This document shows positions 1 through 6,934 of a stretch of DNA of 9,627 nt, in pieces (position 1 is the stretch's first letter; the number at the start of each line of letters is the position of its first letter). The notes below the pieces were generated by a model. That model ran no database searches, was not told where the DNA came from, and saw only the letters and a program-made list of their open reading frames with translations. This DNA is from Nitriliruptoraceae bacterium (lineage in GTDB: Bacteria > Actinomycetota > Nitriliruptoria > Nitriliruptorales > Nitriliruptoraceae). Where the stretch lies: contig SKTN01000247.1 of NCBI GenBank assembly GCA_007117945.1, positions 1 to 9,627 on the forward strand. Direction: 5' to 3'. Both the position numbers and the translations under genes were made by a program.

Positions 1-5
1 CACGC

Positions 6-947
6 ATGACGGGCAGCAACGGCGCTCAACTCCTGGTTGACGCGGGCCGCTCCGGCATCCGGATCGCGCGCAGGTACGGCGACCGTGTCGTGCCGGTGAC
101 CGAGGGGTCCGGCCTGCCGATGCTGGCGGAGCCCGGTGGCCCTGCCGCAGCCGCACAGGCCGTGGCGTCGCTGCTGGCCGACGGTGAGCCGATCGCGGTC
201 ATCGCGGCTGGACTCACGGGACTGATGGAGGTCCCGCAGCGGACCGAGGTCGTGGCCGCCGCACTGCAGCAGGCCACGGGCGCCGGCACCGTCATCCTCA
301 CCTCCGACGTGGTGACCTCACACCTCGGCGCGCTCGGAGGCCAACCCGGCGTGGTCGCCGCGGTCGGGACGGGCACCGTCGTGCTGGGGCTCGGCGTCAC
401 GGGGCGGGCGGCGAAGGTGGACGGCTGGGGCTACCTGCTCGGAGATGCCGGCTCGGGGTTCGACATCGGTCGACGCGGCTTGGCAGCCGCGATGGCAGGA
501 CACGACGGGCGGCGTGCCACCGCCTTGCAGGCCGCGGCCGAGGACCGCTTCGGTCCTGTCGCCCACCTGCCGGGCTGGCTCTACGCCCAGCCAGAGCCGG
601 TGCACCTCGTGGCCAGTTTCGCACCGCAGGTGGCGGAGGCCGCCCGGCTGGGCGACACCGTCGCACGCGGCATCTGGGACGCGGCCGCCGAGGCCATCGC
701 CGAGGCTGTGGCTGCAGCGCTGGACGGTGCCCAGCTCAGTGGCGCCGAACGACGCGTGTCCTTCGCCGGCTCTCTCGGACGCCTCGACCTCCTGCAGGAC
801 CGGGTCCGGACGCGGCTGTCACGACTGGACCAGCCCCCAACGCTGACCGGTGCCGCCGGCGACGCGCTGACCGGTGCCGGACTGCTCCTGCAGGCCGAGG
901 TACGCCGGTGGCTCGGTCCGCTCACCTACAGCTCACCGGGGTCGTAG
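6..947 (+). CDS. BadF/BadG/BcrA/BcrD-family ATPase, probable N-acetylglucosamine kinase
   Basis: A 313-residue protein of the ASKHA (actin/hexokinase fold) superfamily, likely a cytoplasmic kinase that phosphorylates an amino sugar such as N-acetylglucosamine during cell-wall recycling. What is seen: a phosphate-1 loop at residues 11-20 (VDAGRSGIRI), Asp101 where the family has its catalytic-base aspartate, a phosphate-2 loop GTGTVVLG at 121-128, the diagnostic DGWGYLLGDAGSGFDIG at 139-155 and an adenosine-type motif SFAGSLGRL at 252-260. Length fits the family (about 300-350). Most relatives read GDEGS where this one has GDAGS (Ala148). The ATG lies 5 bases into the window, so its ribosome binding site and any upstream partner are out of sight and the true start could be further upstream. 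Its last 22 bases overlap the end of a small opposite-strand gene. Substrate is inferred from family; N-acetylmuramate or another sugar is possible. Confidence 0.85.
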   Translation: MTGSNGAQLLVDAGRSGIRIARRYGDRVVPVTEGSGLPMLAEPGGPAAAAQAVASLLADGEPIAVIAAGLTGLMEVPQRTEVVAAALQQATGAGTVILTSDVVTSHLGALGGQPGVVAAVGTGTVVLGLGVTGRAAKVDGWGYLLGDAGSGFDIGRRGLAAAMAGHDGRRATALQAAAEDRFGPVAHLPGWLYAQPEPVHLVASFAPQVAEAARLGDTVARGIWDAAAEAIAEAVAAALDGAQLSGAERRVSFAGSLGRLDLLQDRVRTRLSRLDQPPTLTGAAGDALTGAGLLLQAEVRRWLGPLTYSSPGS

Positions 948-1093
948 CCGTGGAACTCCGGGGGCCCGCCGGGGAGCGCGCGGCCGATGCAACGGCTGAC
1001 GGCGGCGTGCCCGACGTCGTGCTGGTCGACCGGGACGTGGCGCCACAGCACCGCGCTGTCCTCCGCGGGGGCCACGACCAACAGGATCGACAC
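926..1093 (-). CDS. small hypothetical protein (55 aa)
   Basis: I do not recognise this protein. It starts at a GTG placed 5 bases after a GGGAGG Shine-Dalgarno (plus-strand 1099-1104), which is why I prefer this start to the longer reading that extends in frame to 1234 and would run to the start of the divergent gene. By my hand count about 53 of 55 codons end in G or C, which drops upstream of the chosen start; this is good evidence of coding. The protein has a short hydrophobic N-terminus (SILLVVAPA), then a His/Asp-rich middle (WRHVPVDQHDVGHA) and a single Cys near residue 35; no domain or clear membrane segment is visible. It converges on the sugar kinase, overlapping its last 22 bases, and diverges from the crotonase gene. 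A 74-residue version starting at a GTG near 1150 is an alternative. Confidence 0.5.
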   Translation of the reverse strand: MSILLVVAPAEDSAVLWRHVPVDQHDVGHAAVSRCIGRALPGGPPEFHGYDPGEL

Positions 1094-1169
1094 GGCGACC
1101 TCCCGATCGTGGGGTAGCAGCGGGCGTGAGGGCGACGGGCACACGACCACCGCGCCCCCGTCGTGGCGG

Positions 1170-1219
1170 GCAGGGGTCTGGAGGGGACCGCCACCTACGC
1201 TACCGACCCCTCCCCCTGC
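1170..1219. repeat. bulged inverted repeat between divergent genes
   Basis: Arms GCAGGGG (1170-1176) plus GAGGGG (1181-1186) pair with CCCCTC (1207-1212) plus CCCCTGC (1213-1219). That is 13 paired bases interrupted only by a 4-base bulge (TCTG) on the left arm, around a 20-base loop. It fills much of the 143-base gap between the divergent small gene (start 1093) and the crotonase gene (start 1237). The loop contains TACGCT (1196-1201), a weak -10-like hexamer for the rightward gene. It could be an operator-like region or a leader hairpin; there is no T-run, so it is not a standard terminator. Confidence 0.45.
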
Positions 1220-1236
1220 TGACGCGGAGTACACCC

Positions 1237-1935
1237 GTGGACGTGACCTGCACCGTCGACGACGGCATCCTGACCGTCGCGATGGACGACGGCGACCTGA
1301 ACACCCTCGATCCCGCCGCCTTCGCCGCCCTGATCGCCGCCCTCGACGACCACCCTGAGCCGGCGGCCGTCGTCCTGACGGGCCGTGAGGGCATCCTCAG
1401 CGCCGGGCTCGATCTGCGGTGGATGCAGTCCCATGGGCGTGCCGGTGTGCAGGAACTGCTCGTCGGGTTCGGGACCTGTCTGCTGCGCTGGTGGACGGAG
1501 CCACGACCCACGGTGTGCGCCGCCGGTGGGCACGCCATCGCCGCGGGCACGATGCTGGCCATGGCCTGCGACCACGCGGTGGCGACCGAGGGTGGGTTCT
1601 GGGGGCTGACCGAGACCCAGGTGGGGCTGCAGATGCCGCAGTTCGGTCTCGCCCTGGCCCGCGCCAACCTGCGCACCGACCGCCTCGAGGACCTCCTGCT
1701 GCCGGGTGCCCGCATCGATGCCGCCGCCGCCGTGGAGGCGGGCTACGCCGACGTGCTCGCCCCCGACCAGGCCGCTGCGCTCGCGCTGGCCACGGAGCGG
1801 GCCCAGGTCCTGGCCGCCCTGCCGGCGGCCGCCTATGCGGGTACCAAGCAGCGGCTGCGGGGAGCCCAGGCCGACGCCGTGCTCGCCGGGCTCCACGCCG
1901 ATGTCGCCGTGCTCACCGAGCACCTCGAGGGCTGA
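1237..1935 (+). CDS. crotonase-family enoyl-CoA isomerase/hydratase-like protein
   Basis: A 232-residue crotonase-fold protein that should bind an acyl-CoA thioester in the cytoplasm, probably in fatty-acid or related beta-oxidation. What is seen: the first oxyanion-hole segment LSAGLDLRWM (54-63), the second at GGHAIAAGTM (97-106), and GLTETQVG (123-130), which carries Glu126 at the position of the second catalytic glutamate of enoyl-CoA hydratase (Glu164 of the rat enzyme). The first hydratase glutamate (rat Glu144) is not present: the corresponding stretch is AAGTMLA. SAGLDL with GLxETQxG resembles the delta3,delta2-enoyl-CoA isomerases, which use a single glutamate. I therefore favour an isomerase or an uncharacterised crotonase over a true hydratase. 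The GTG at 1237 fits the first beta-strand of the fold; an in-frame ATG at 1126 would add 37 low-complexity residues and cross the inverted repeat. The preceding ribosome binding site (GCGGAG) is weak. Its 3' end overlaps the metallopeptidase by 23 bases. Confidence 0.85.
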   Translation: MDVTCTVDDGILTVAMDDGDLNTLDPAAFAALIAALDDHPEPAAVVLTGREGILSAGLDLRWMQSHGRAGVQELLVGFGTCLLRWWTEPRPTVCAAGGHAIAAGTMLAMACDHAVATEGGFWGLTETQVGLQMPQFGLALARANLRTDRLEDLLLPGARIDAAAAVEAGYADVLAPDQAAALALATERAQVLAALPAAAYAGTKQRLRGAQADAVLAGLHADVAVLTEHLEG

Positions 1936-2932
1936 CGCGCCCCACCCGGTCGTGGATGAAGGCCAGCTTGGTCATCACCACCGGTGACAGGACGAAGGGG
2001 TAGAGGTCCGCCTCGCCCATCGAGCGGTTGACCGCGTTGAGGGCGTAGCTCAGCGGCAGCCAGCCGCCGATCAAGCCCTCGGCGTCGACCTCCTCGAGCC
2101 CGGCCGGGTCGACGGACAGCCCCGGCTGTGTGCCGCCGGGCAGTTGCGGCCCACGGACCTGCAGCCCCCAGGACGCGGCGGTGTGCAGCACACCCCGGAT
2201 GTGGAGGTAGTGGGCGAAGGTCTCCGCCCAGTCCTCGGCCGGGTGCATCGTGGCGTACTCGCTGACGTGCTGCTCCCCCCACTGCTCGGGCGCACCCTGG
2301 GCGTAGTGGCGGTCCAGCGCGGCCTGGTAGTCCTCACGCTCGTCACCGAACAGGCCCCGGGCCGCCTCGCGGTCCCCCTCGCCCGGCAGCAGCACCGGGA
2401 AGAAGTAGTGCCCGATCTCGTGGCGGAAGTGGCCCAGCACCGTGCGGTAGGGCTCGCTGAGCAGGGTGCGTACCTTCTCGCGGTGGACCGCGTCGGACTC
2501 GGCGAGGTCGAGGGTGATCACACCCCCGGCGTGGCCCGTGGTCACAGGCTGCTCGGTGCTGGAGAGCAGGTCGAAGGCCACCCCCGTGCCCCGTGCCTCG
2601 TCCCGGACCTCGAGCGGTAGGCCGAGCCGCAGGAGTTGGAAGACGAGGCGACGCTTGGCCCCTTCCGCCACCTGCAGTTGGGCGATGGCGTCGAGGTCGT
2701 CCTCGGCCGGCCGTGTCCGTGTCAGCACGCAGCTGTCGCACAGCGCACCGGGCGCGGCTGCCCGCCAGTTGCACGCCGCCACCTCGGCGTTGGCGCACCG
2801 GGCGACCTCCGGGCCGACGGCCACCATCGCCATCGAGGCAGGGTCGAAGGCGAAGGCCGTGCCGCAGGCCAGGCAGGCGGTGTTGGCGAAGTAGACCAGT
2901 TGCCCGCAACCGGGGCAGGCGAAGACCGTCAC
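1913..2932 (-). CDS. zinc-ribbon putative zinc metallopeptidase (HExxH)
   Basis: A 339-residue protein of the family annotated as putative zinc-binding metallopeptidase with N-terminal zinc ribbons. What is seen: Cys6/Cys9/Cys20/Cys23 form a rubredoxin-like zinc ribbon, a second cluster is Cys46/Cys54/Cys65/Cys68, and the gluzincin-type motif HEIGH at 171-175 supplies two zinc-ligand histidines with catalytic Glu172. Downstream, HPAEDWAETFAHYLHI (230-245) is the second conserved block of the family and probably holds the third ligand. There is no signal peptide or membrane segment, so it is likely cytoplasmic. The physiological substrate of this family is not known to me. The start is a GTG inside a GTGA overlap with the stop codon of the upstream GntR gene, indicating translational coupling; GGGG about 5 bases upstream is a modest ribosome binding site. 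It ends inside the convergent crotonase gene. Confidence 0.85.
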   Translation of the reverse strand: MTVFACPGCGQLVYFANTACLACGTAFAFDPASMAMVAVGPEVARCANAEVAACNWRAAAPGALCDSCVLTRTRPAEDDLDAIAQLQVAEGAKRRLVFQLLRLGLPLEVRDEARGTGVAFDLLSSTEQPVTTGHAGGVITLDLAESDAVHREKVRTLLSEPYRTVLGHFRHEIGHYFFPVLLPGEGDREAARGLFGDEREDYQAALDRHYAQGAPEQWGEQHVSEYATMHPAEDWAETFAHYLHIRGVLHTAASWGLQVRGPQLPGGTQPGLSVDPAGLEEVDAEGLIGGWLPLSYALNAVNRSMGEADLYPFVLSPVVMTKLAFIHDRVGRVSPRGAR

Positions 2933-3306
2933 CCCGATCCCCGCTGGGACGTGACCCGGAGCGCCTGGACGACGAGCTCCACAGCCCGGTCCCCCGACAC
3001 CCCCAGACGGTGGATCCGCTCCGCGTAGGCGTGGGCGGCATCAGTGGCGGCACGTTCCGCGGGATCGGCTGCCGCAGCGACGAAGGTGCCGGCCCGGCCC
3101 CGGGTCTCGATGATCGCGTCGGCTTCCAGCTCCCGGTACGCGCGGGCCACGGTGCCGGGCGCCAGGGCGAGCTGCTCGGCCAGCCCCCGCACCGTGGGGA
3201 GGCGCTCACCGGGCAGCAGCGCTCCCGAGGACACCTGCTGCACGATCGCGGCGCGCAGCTGCTCGAAGGGGGGCTGCCCGCCCGCATCGTCGAGGTGGAG
3301 CTCCAT
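2929..3306 (-). CDS. GntR-family transcriptional regulator, YtrA-like
   Basis: A 125-residue DNA-binding protein. Residues about 12-77 form the GntR winged helix (PPFEQLRAAI, LPTVRGLAEQLALAPGTVAR, then AYRELEADAIIETRGRAGTFV), followed by only about 45 residues of helical C-terminus (AATDAAHAYAERIHRLGVSG). That short tail, without a FadR or UTRA effector domain, is typical of the YtrA subgroup, whose known members usually repress nearby ABC transporter operons. Start ATG has GAGGTG 8 bases upstream. The stop overlaps the metallopeptidase start by 4 bases, so the pair forms an operon. An inverted CTGCACC/GGTGCAG pair lies immediately upstream and overlaps the ribosome binding site, which suggests autoregulation. 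The most likely target nearby is the ABC exporter operon; this is inference from the family and the shared motif. Confidence 0.88.
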   Translation of the reverse strand: MELHLDDAGGQPPFEQLRAAIVQQVSSGALLPGERLPTVRGLAEQLALAPGTVARAYRELEADAIIETRGRAGTFVAAAADPAERAATDAAHAYAERIHRLGVSGDRAVELVVQALRVTSQRGSG

Positions 3307-3311
3307 CCTGG

Positions 3312-3337
3312 CTGCACCTCGATCGTCCGGGGTGCAG
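3312..3337. promoter_or_regulatory. inverted repeat in GntR leader, candidate operator or RNA hairpin
   Basis: CTGCACC (3312-3318) and GGTGCAG (3331-3337) are perfect 7-base inverted arms separated by 12 bases. The proximal arm overlaps the GAGGTG ribosome binding site of the GntR gene. A similar pair, closer together, precedes the exporter operon (6817-6835). It may be the GntR operator, or in the transcript a hairpin that hides the ribosome binding site. Confidence 0.4.
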
Positions 3338-3476
3338 GAGGGTACGCGCAGCGCCGTCGAGGGTTCGCACCGTTGTCACCGTCCTGTCTGGCGTGGCGGC
3401 TGGAAGGCACGCATCCTGCCGCGGGTCGCTGGAGCAACGGGTCGGCGACGGTGAGGCGCAGACGGGCACACGCCCG

Positions 3477-3491
3477 AGGTACAGGTACAGG
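3477..3491 (+). repeat. short tandem repeat AGGTAC x2.5 ahead of small ORF
   Basis: Two copies of AGGTAC followed by AGG, the last copy running into the AGGAGG ribosome binding site (3489-3494) of the ORF at 3501. Directly before it is a small CGGGC-ACAC-GCCCG inverted repeat (3463-3476). No clear -10/-35 pair was found in 3338-3476, so the promoters of the divergent genes are unresolved. Confidence 0.35.
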
Positions 3492-3500
3492 AGGCGGCAG

Positions 3501-3638
3501 GTGGCGACACGGGTGGAAGCGCCGGCGGAGCGTGAGCTCCCACCGGCGCTGCAGCGGATGGCCGAGATCCGACGTGATATCGAGTCCGGCCGCTGCCCCG
3601 TCCCCGCCGAGCTGTGGGTGGCGACGGGGCAGCGGTAG
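3501..3638 (+). CDS. small hypothetical protein (45 aa)
   Basis: I do not recognise this protein. The GTG start sits 6 bases after a perfect AGGAGG (3489-3494), the strongest translation signal in the window, and about 84% of codons end in G or C. The product is a highly charged, probably helical peptide: an N-terminal ATRVEAPAERELPP, a helix-like ALQRMAEIRRDIESG (16-30) and a tail with one Cys (RCPVPAELW, 31-39). There is no membrane segment. It diverges from the GntR gene and ends 16 bases before the convergent end of the ABC permease gene, with no obvious terminator between. An in-frame start at 3393 would give an 81-residue form whose extra N-terminus is Arg-rich and unlike coding sequence. 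Its place between the regulator and the exporter it may control makes a regulatory or accessory role possible, but nothing in the sequence proves this. Confidence 0.5.
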   Translation: MATRVEAPAERELPPALQRMAEIRRDIESGRCPVPAELWVATGQR

Positions 3639-3654
3639 TGCCGCGTAGAGGGGC

Positions 3655-5340
3655 TCAGGCCTCCTGCAGGTCGCGACGCCGGAACACCGTGGTACCGATC
3701 GCCGCGGCGACGACACCGACACCGATCATGACGAGCAGCGGCAGGGGCTCGATCGACTGGGCCGGCACGGCGGCCAGCTGACGGAAGGGGCTCAGCTCCA
3801 GCGCCCACTCGGGCAGCTCGAGCAACCCACCCACGAAGTCCAGCAGGTAGGCGGCCAGGACCAGGCCGTAGGTCAGCGGCGCGGTGAGCCGCGGGGCGAG
3901 CCCGAGGACCGCGATCCCGATGCCGAGCGAGAGCCAGGCGACGGGGATGATGTTGACCGCGGCGACCAGGGCGTCCACCACCGCGATGGGGGAGCCGACG
4001 ACGGCGGAGCCGATGCTGACCATGGCAGCGCCGAGCAGGGCCAGCAGCACCACGGCGATGGCCGCAGTGGCGATGCGGGTGACCAGCCACCGGACCCGAC
4101 CCAGGGGACGGACCAGCAGGTGCTCGATGCGCCAGCTCGCCTCCTCCTCACGGATCGCCGCCGCCTGACCCGCGGCGAACACCGCGAGCAGGAGCGCGAC
4201 GAGGGCGAAGGTGAAGGCGACGATGCCCTCGGGGGTGTCGATGTCGTACCAGCCGAGCTGGTTGCCCATCTCCACCATCGTGGGCAGGTCGGCGACGGCC
4301 TCGCTGAAGTCGCGGGACAGCAGCCCGAAGGCCAGGGTGACGATGCCGATGATCGCGCCCCAGGTCCGAGCCCCGGCAGCGGTCAGGCGGGTGGCGAGGT
4401 CGGTGTGTCCACGCACCGGACGCGGCGAACGGGAGGGCTCGTCGGTGGCACCCCCGAGCCACCCGGCGGTCAGGTCGCGCTGCGAGAGCGCGACGACGAC
4501 GAGGAGGAGCAGCAGCACCAGGACGGAGAAGGCGGCGAACACCGTGGCCCAGGCCTCATCCGAGGGGTGCAGGTAGCCGACCCAGCCGAAGGGCGTGGTC
4601 CACCACACCCACTCCGGTGTGACGCTGGCGGCGGCGAGCAGCCGGAGACCGAGGAGTACGCCCATGACGCTGCCGACCAGCCCGACCGCACGGCGGTAGG
4701 AGGCGACCAGCTGGGAGGCGAGGGCACCGCCCAGGGCGAAGGTGGCGGTCAGCAGCGCTGCTGCACCACCGAGCGCCCAGGAGGTCGCGGTGTCCATCCC
4801 CGCTGCCGTGTGGCTCACACCGACGGCGACAGCGAAGCACAGGTGGGTGGTGAACAGCGCGGCGATGGCCGAGAGGGTCAGCCCGCGGGGGCCGACGACA
4901 CCGGCTCGGAGCAGCTCGAGGTGCCCGCGCTCCTCGGCACGACGCAGCAGCCGTGCGCCGGCGAGCATCCCCCACACCGCCGCCAGGATCGAGAACATGC
5001 CCCACCGCGAGAGGGTGGCGCCCTCCACGGTGGTGAGCTGGACGAAGCGGCCGAGCATCGCCTCGAAGGCGGGGATGCCCTCCATCTCGGCGAACAGCGC
5101 CAGCTCCTCCGGCGTCGCGTACCGGTCCTCGTAGGTGGCGACGACACCGACACTGACCACGGTCAGGCCGGTGATCCAGGCGATGGCGGCACCTCGCAGC
5201 AGGCGCAGGTGGTGCCGGTAGAGGCGCAGCCACACGCGCACCGGCGAGGGTGGTGTGCGGTCGGTCCGGCCGTCGCCCGTGGAAGCAGCGGCGCCCGGCG
5301 GGTCGGTCGGTCGGGTGGTCGTGGTGGTCGGGATGGTCAT
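3655..5340 (-). CDS. ABC transporter permease, double-length polyketide-antibiotic exporter type
   Basis: A 561-residue integral membrane protein, the transmembrane part of an ABC exporter in the cytoplasmic membrane. About twelve hydrophobic segments are visible, six per half: roughly 50-69, 113-131, 155-176, 188-210, 217-236, 262-285, then 327-342, 371-394, 420-445, 452-481, 487-508 and 534-553. The halves look duplicated: cytoplasmic RRAEERGHLELLRAG (133-147) in the first matches IREEEASWRIEHLLVRP (396-412) in the second, the likely ATPase-coupling helices. This layout fits the family annotated as exporter of polyketide antibiotics, in which one long permease works with a dimer of one ATPase. 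The N-terminus (MTIPTTTTTRPTD) is Thr/Pro-rich and cytosolic. ATG at 5340 follows GAGGAGG by about 7 bases. It is the last gene of a three-gene operon, 41 bases after the ATPase gene. The substrate (antibiotic, lipid or other amphiphile) cannot be told from sequence. Confidence 0.88.
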   Translation of the reverse strand: MTIPTTTTTRPTDPPGAAASTGDGRTDRTPPSPVRVWLRLYRHHLRLLRGAAIAWITGLTVVSVGVVATYEDRYATPEELALFAEMEGIPAFEAMLGRFVQLTTVEGATLSRWGMFSILAAVWGMLAGARLLRRAEERGHLELLRAGVVGPRGLTLSAIAALFTTHLCFAVAVGVSHTAAGMDTATSWALGGAAALLTATFALGGALASQLVASYRRAVGLVGSVMGVLLGLRLLAAASVTPEWVWWTTPFGWVGYLHPSDEAWATVFAAFSVLVLLLLLVVVALSQRDLTAGWLGGATDEPSRSPRPVRGHTDLATRLTAAGARTWGAIIGIVTLAFGLLSRDFSEAVADLPTMVEMGNQLGWYDIDTPEGIVAFTFALVALLLAVFAAGQAAAIREEEASWRIEHLLVRPLGRVRWLVTRIATAAIAVVLLALLGAAMVSIGSAVVGSPIAVVDALVAAVNIIPVAWLSLGIGIAVLGLAPRLTAPLTYGLVLAAYLLDFVGGLLELPEWALELSPFRQLAAVPAQSIEPLPLLVMIGVGVVAAAIGTTVFRRRDLQEA

Positions 5341-5381
5341 GGTGCTGCCTCCTCACACGCGCCGGGTGCGGCGCCGGGATG

Positions 5382-6296
<915 letters not shown>

Positions 6297-6356
6297 GATG
6301 TGCTCCTGTGGTGGGTCGTCGGGCTCGCTGGGTGGTCGGAGGTGGAGCTGCGGCCG

Positions 6357-6797
6357 TCACCGCAGCCGGCTGACCCGGTCGCAGTGCCGCTCGGCGAGCA
6401 CCGGGTCGTCGGTCAGGAGGAGGACGGTCACGGGGGTGCGCGGCGCCGCGCGACGGCCCGCGGGGGGGAGGTCATCGAGCACGTCCGTCACACCGGCAGC
6501 GGCCTCGAGCAGCAGGACGTCCGCGGCGGGTGCCGCGGGGAGGTCCCCGCCCGGGTGACCGGCGAGGTGGATGCGCCCGGCGAGCAGTTCCGCGTCGCAC
6601 ACGGGGTCGAGCCCATCGACCCGGACACGACCGCGGTCAGGGCGGCGACGTCCCAGCAGCAGCTCGATCACCGCTGCACGGACCCGTGGGTCCGTGGCGA
6701 CGGCGCCGTGCCGCTCACCGCGGCGCACGACGAGGTCGACACCCTCCAGCTTCCGGCCGTTGCCGGTGCTGACGGTGAGGTGCTCGAGCAGCAACAC
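6357..6797 (-). CDS. degenerate ABC nucleotide-binding-domain-like protein
   Basis: A 146-residue protein that still reads as a shortened ABC ATPase. The N-terminus LLLEHLTVSTGNGRKLEGVD (2-21) followed by VVRRGERHGAVA (23-34) and ELLLGRRRPDRGRVRVDGLD (45-64) matches the first strands of an NBD (L..V...G...L..V.L.V..GE..G...... LLG...PD.G.V..DG.D). But the Walker A loop is replaced by AVATDPRVRAA with no GxxGxGKS/T lysine. The helical domain and LSGGQ signature are missing. DVLLLEA (93-99) stands where Walker B would be, and VTVLLLTDDPVLAERHCDRV (123-142) is the H-loop block with Asp130 for His. It should not hydrolyse ATP. GTG at 6797 follows AGGAG by 7 bases, the frame is intact and codons are strongly G/C-ending, so it is a maintained gene and not debris. 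It is the first gene of the exporter operon; a regulatory or structural role in the transporter is an inference. Confidence 0.72.
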   Translation of the reverse strand: MLLLEHLTVSTGNGRKLEGVDLVVRRGERHGAVATDPRVRAAVIELLLGRRRPDRGRVRVDGLDPVCDAELLAGRIHLAGHPGGDLPAAPAADVLLLEAAAGVTDVLDDLPPAGRRAAPRTPVTVLLLTDDPVLAERHCDRVSRLR

Positions 6798-6816
6798 CGC
6801 GATGCTCCTGGTCCGG

Positions 6817-6835
6817 GCTGCACCCCTCGTGCAGC
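6817..6835. promoter_or_regulatory. inverted repeat upstream of exporter operon, candidate operator
   Basis: Perfect 7-base arms GCTGCAC (6817-6823) and GTGCAGC (6829-6835) flank 5 bases (CCCTC). It lies 20-38 bases upstream of the first start of the leftward operon and about 100 bases upstream of the divergent SARP-type gene. The same CTGCAC/GTGCAG half-sites form the inverted pair in front of the GntR gene. Half-site centres are about 11 bases apart here and about 20 there, so roughly one and two helical turns. A likely binding site for the GntR protein, but unproven. Confidence 0.42.
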
Positions 6836-6904
6836 ACGGTCACCACGATGCCGGGCGCCCCTTTCCCGGCGCTTTCCGCCCGCTGTCGGCGGCGCTCGCC
6901 GGAC

Positions 6905-6934
6905 TAGAGTGCGCCTCGCTGGCAGGAGGTGGCC
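6905..6934 (+). promoter_or_regulatory. -10-like hexamer and ribosome binding site of the SARP-type gene
   Basis: TAGAGT (6905-6910) resembles an actinobacterial -10 box (TANNNT); no good -35 lies 16-18 bases before it. AGGAGG (6924-6929) sits 5 bases before the GTG at 6935 and fixes that start. The rest of the gap (6836-6904) is GC-rich with a weak GCCGGG/CCCGGC inverted repeat and no other signal I can support. Confidence 0.35.

Noticed and set aside
142..155. Gly/Ala change (GDAGS for GDEGS) and DAGRSG loop as signs of an inactive kinase
   Set aside because: Related sugar kinases vary at these positions and all other nucleotide-binding motifs are intact, so loss of function cannot be argued.
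1094..1234. Longer 102-residue form of the small - strand gene
   Set aside because: G/C-ending codons are less frequent upstream of GTG 1093, there is no better ribosome binding site, and the longer form would reach the start of the divergent gene.
1126..1236. ATG start for the crotonase gene at 1126
   Set aside because: Would add an Arg/Gly/Pro-rich stretch not found in the fold and run through the bulged inverted repeat; GTG 1237 begins at the first beta-strand.
3628..3660. Bidirectional terminator between the small ORF and the permease gene
   Set aside because: Only a 4-base stem (GCGG/CCGC) is present and no T-run follows on either strand.
2343..3722. 459-codon open frame on the - strand
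   Set aside because: Overlaps the GntR and metallopeptidase genes in another frame and is Arg/Pro-rich without domains.
5301..5340. GGTC-type tandem repeat as a regulatory repeat
   Set aside because: It encodes the Thr-rich N-terminus of the permease (MTIPTTTTTR) and is sufficiently explained by codon repetition.
6850..6872. GCCGGG/CCCGGC inverted repeat as a terminator or operator
   Set aside because: Only 6-base GC arms, no T-run, and such repeats are expected by chance at this GC content.
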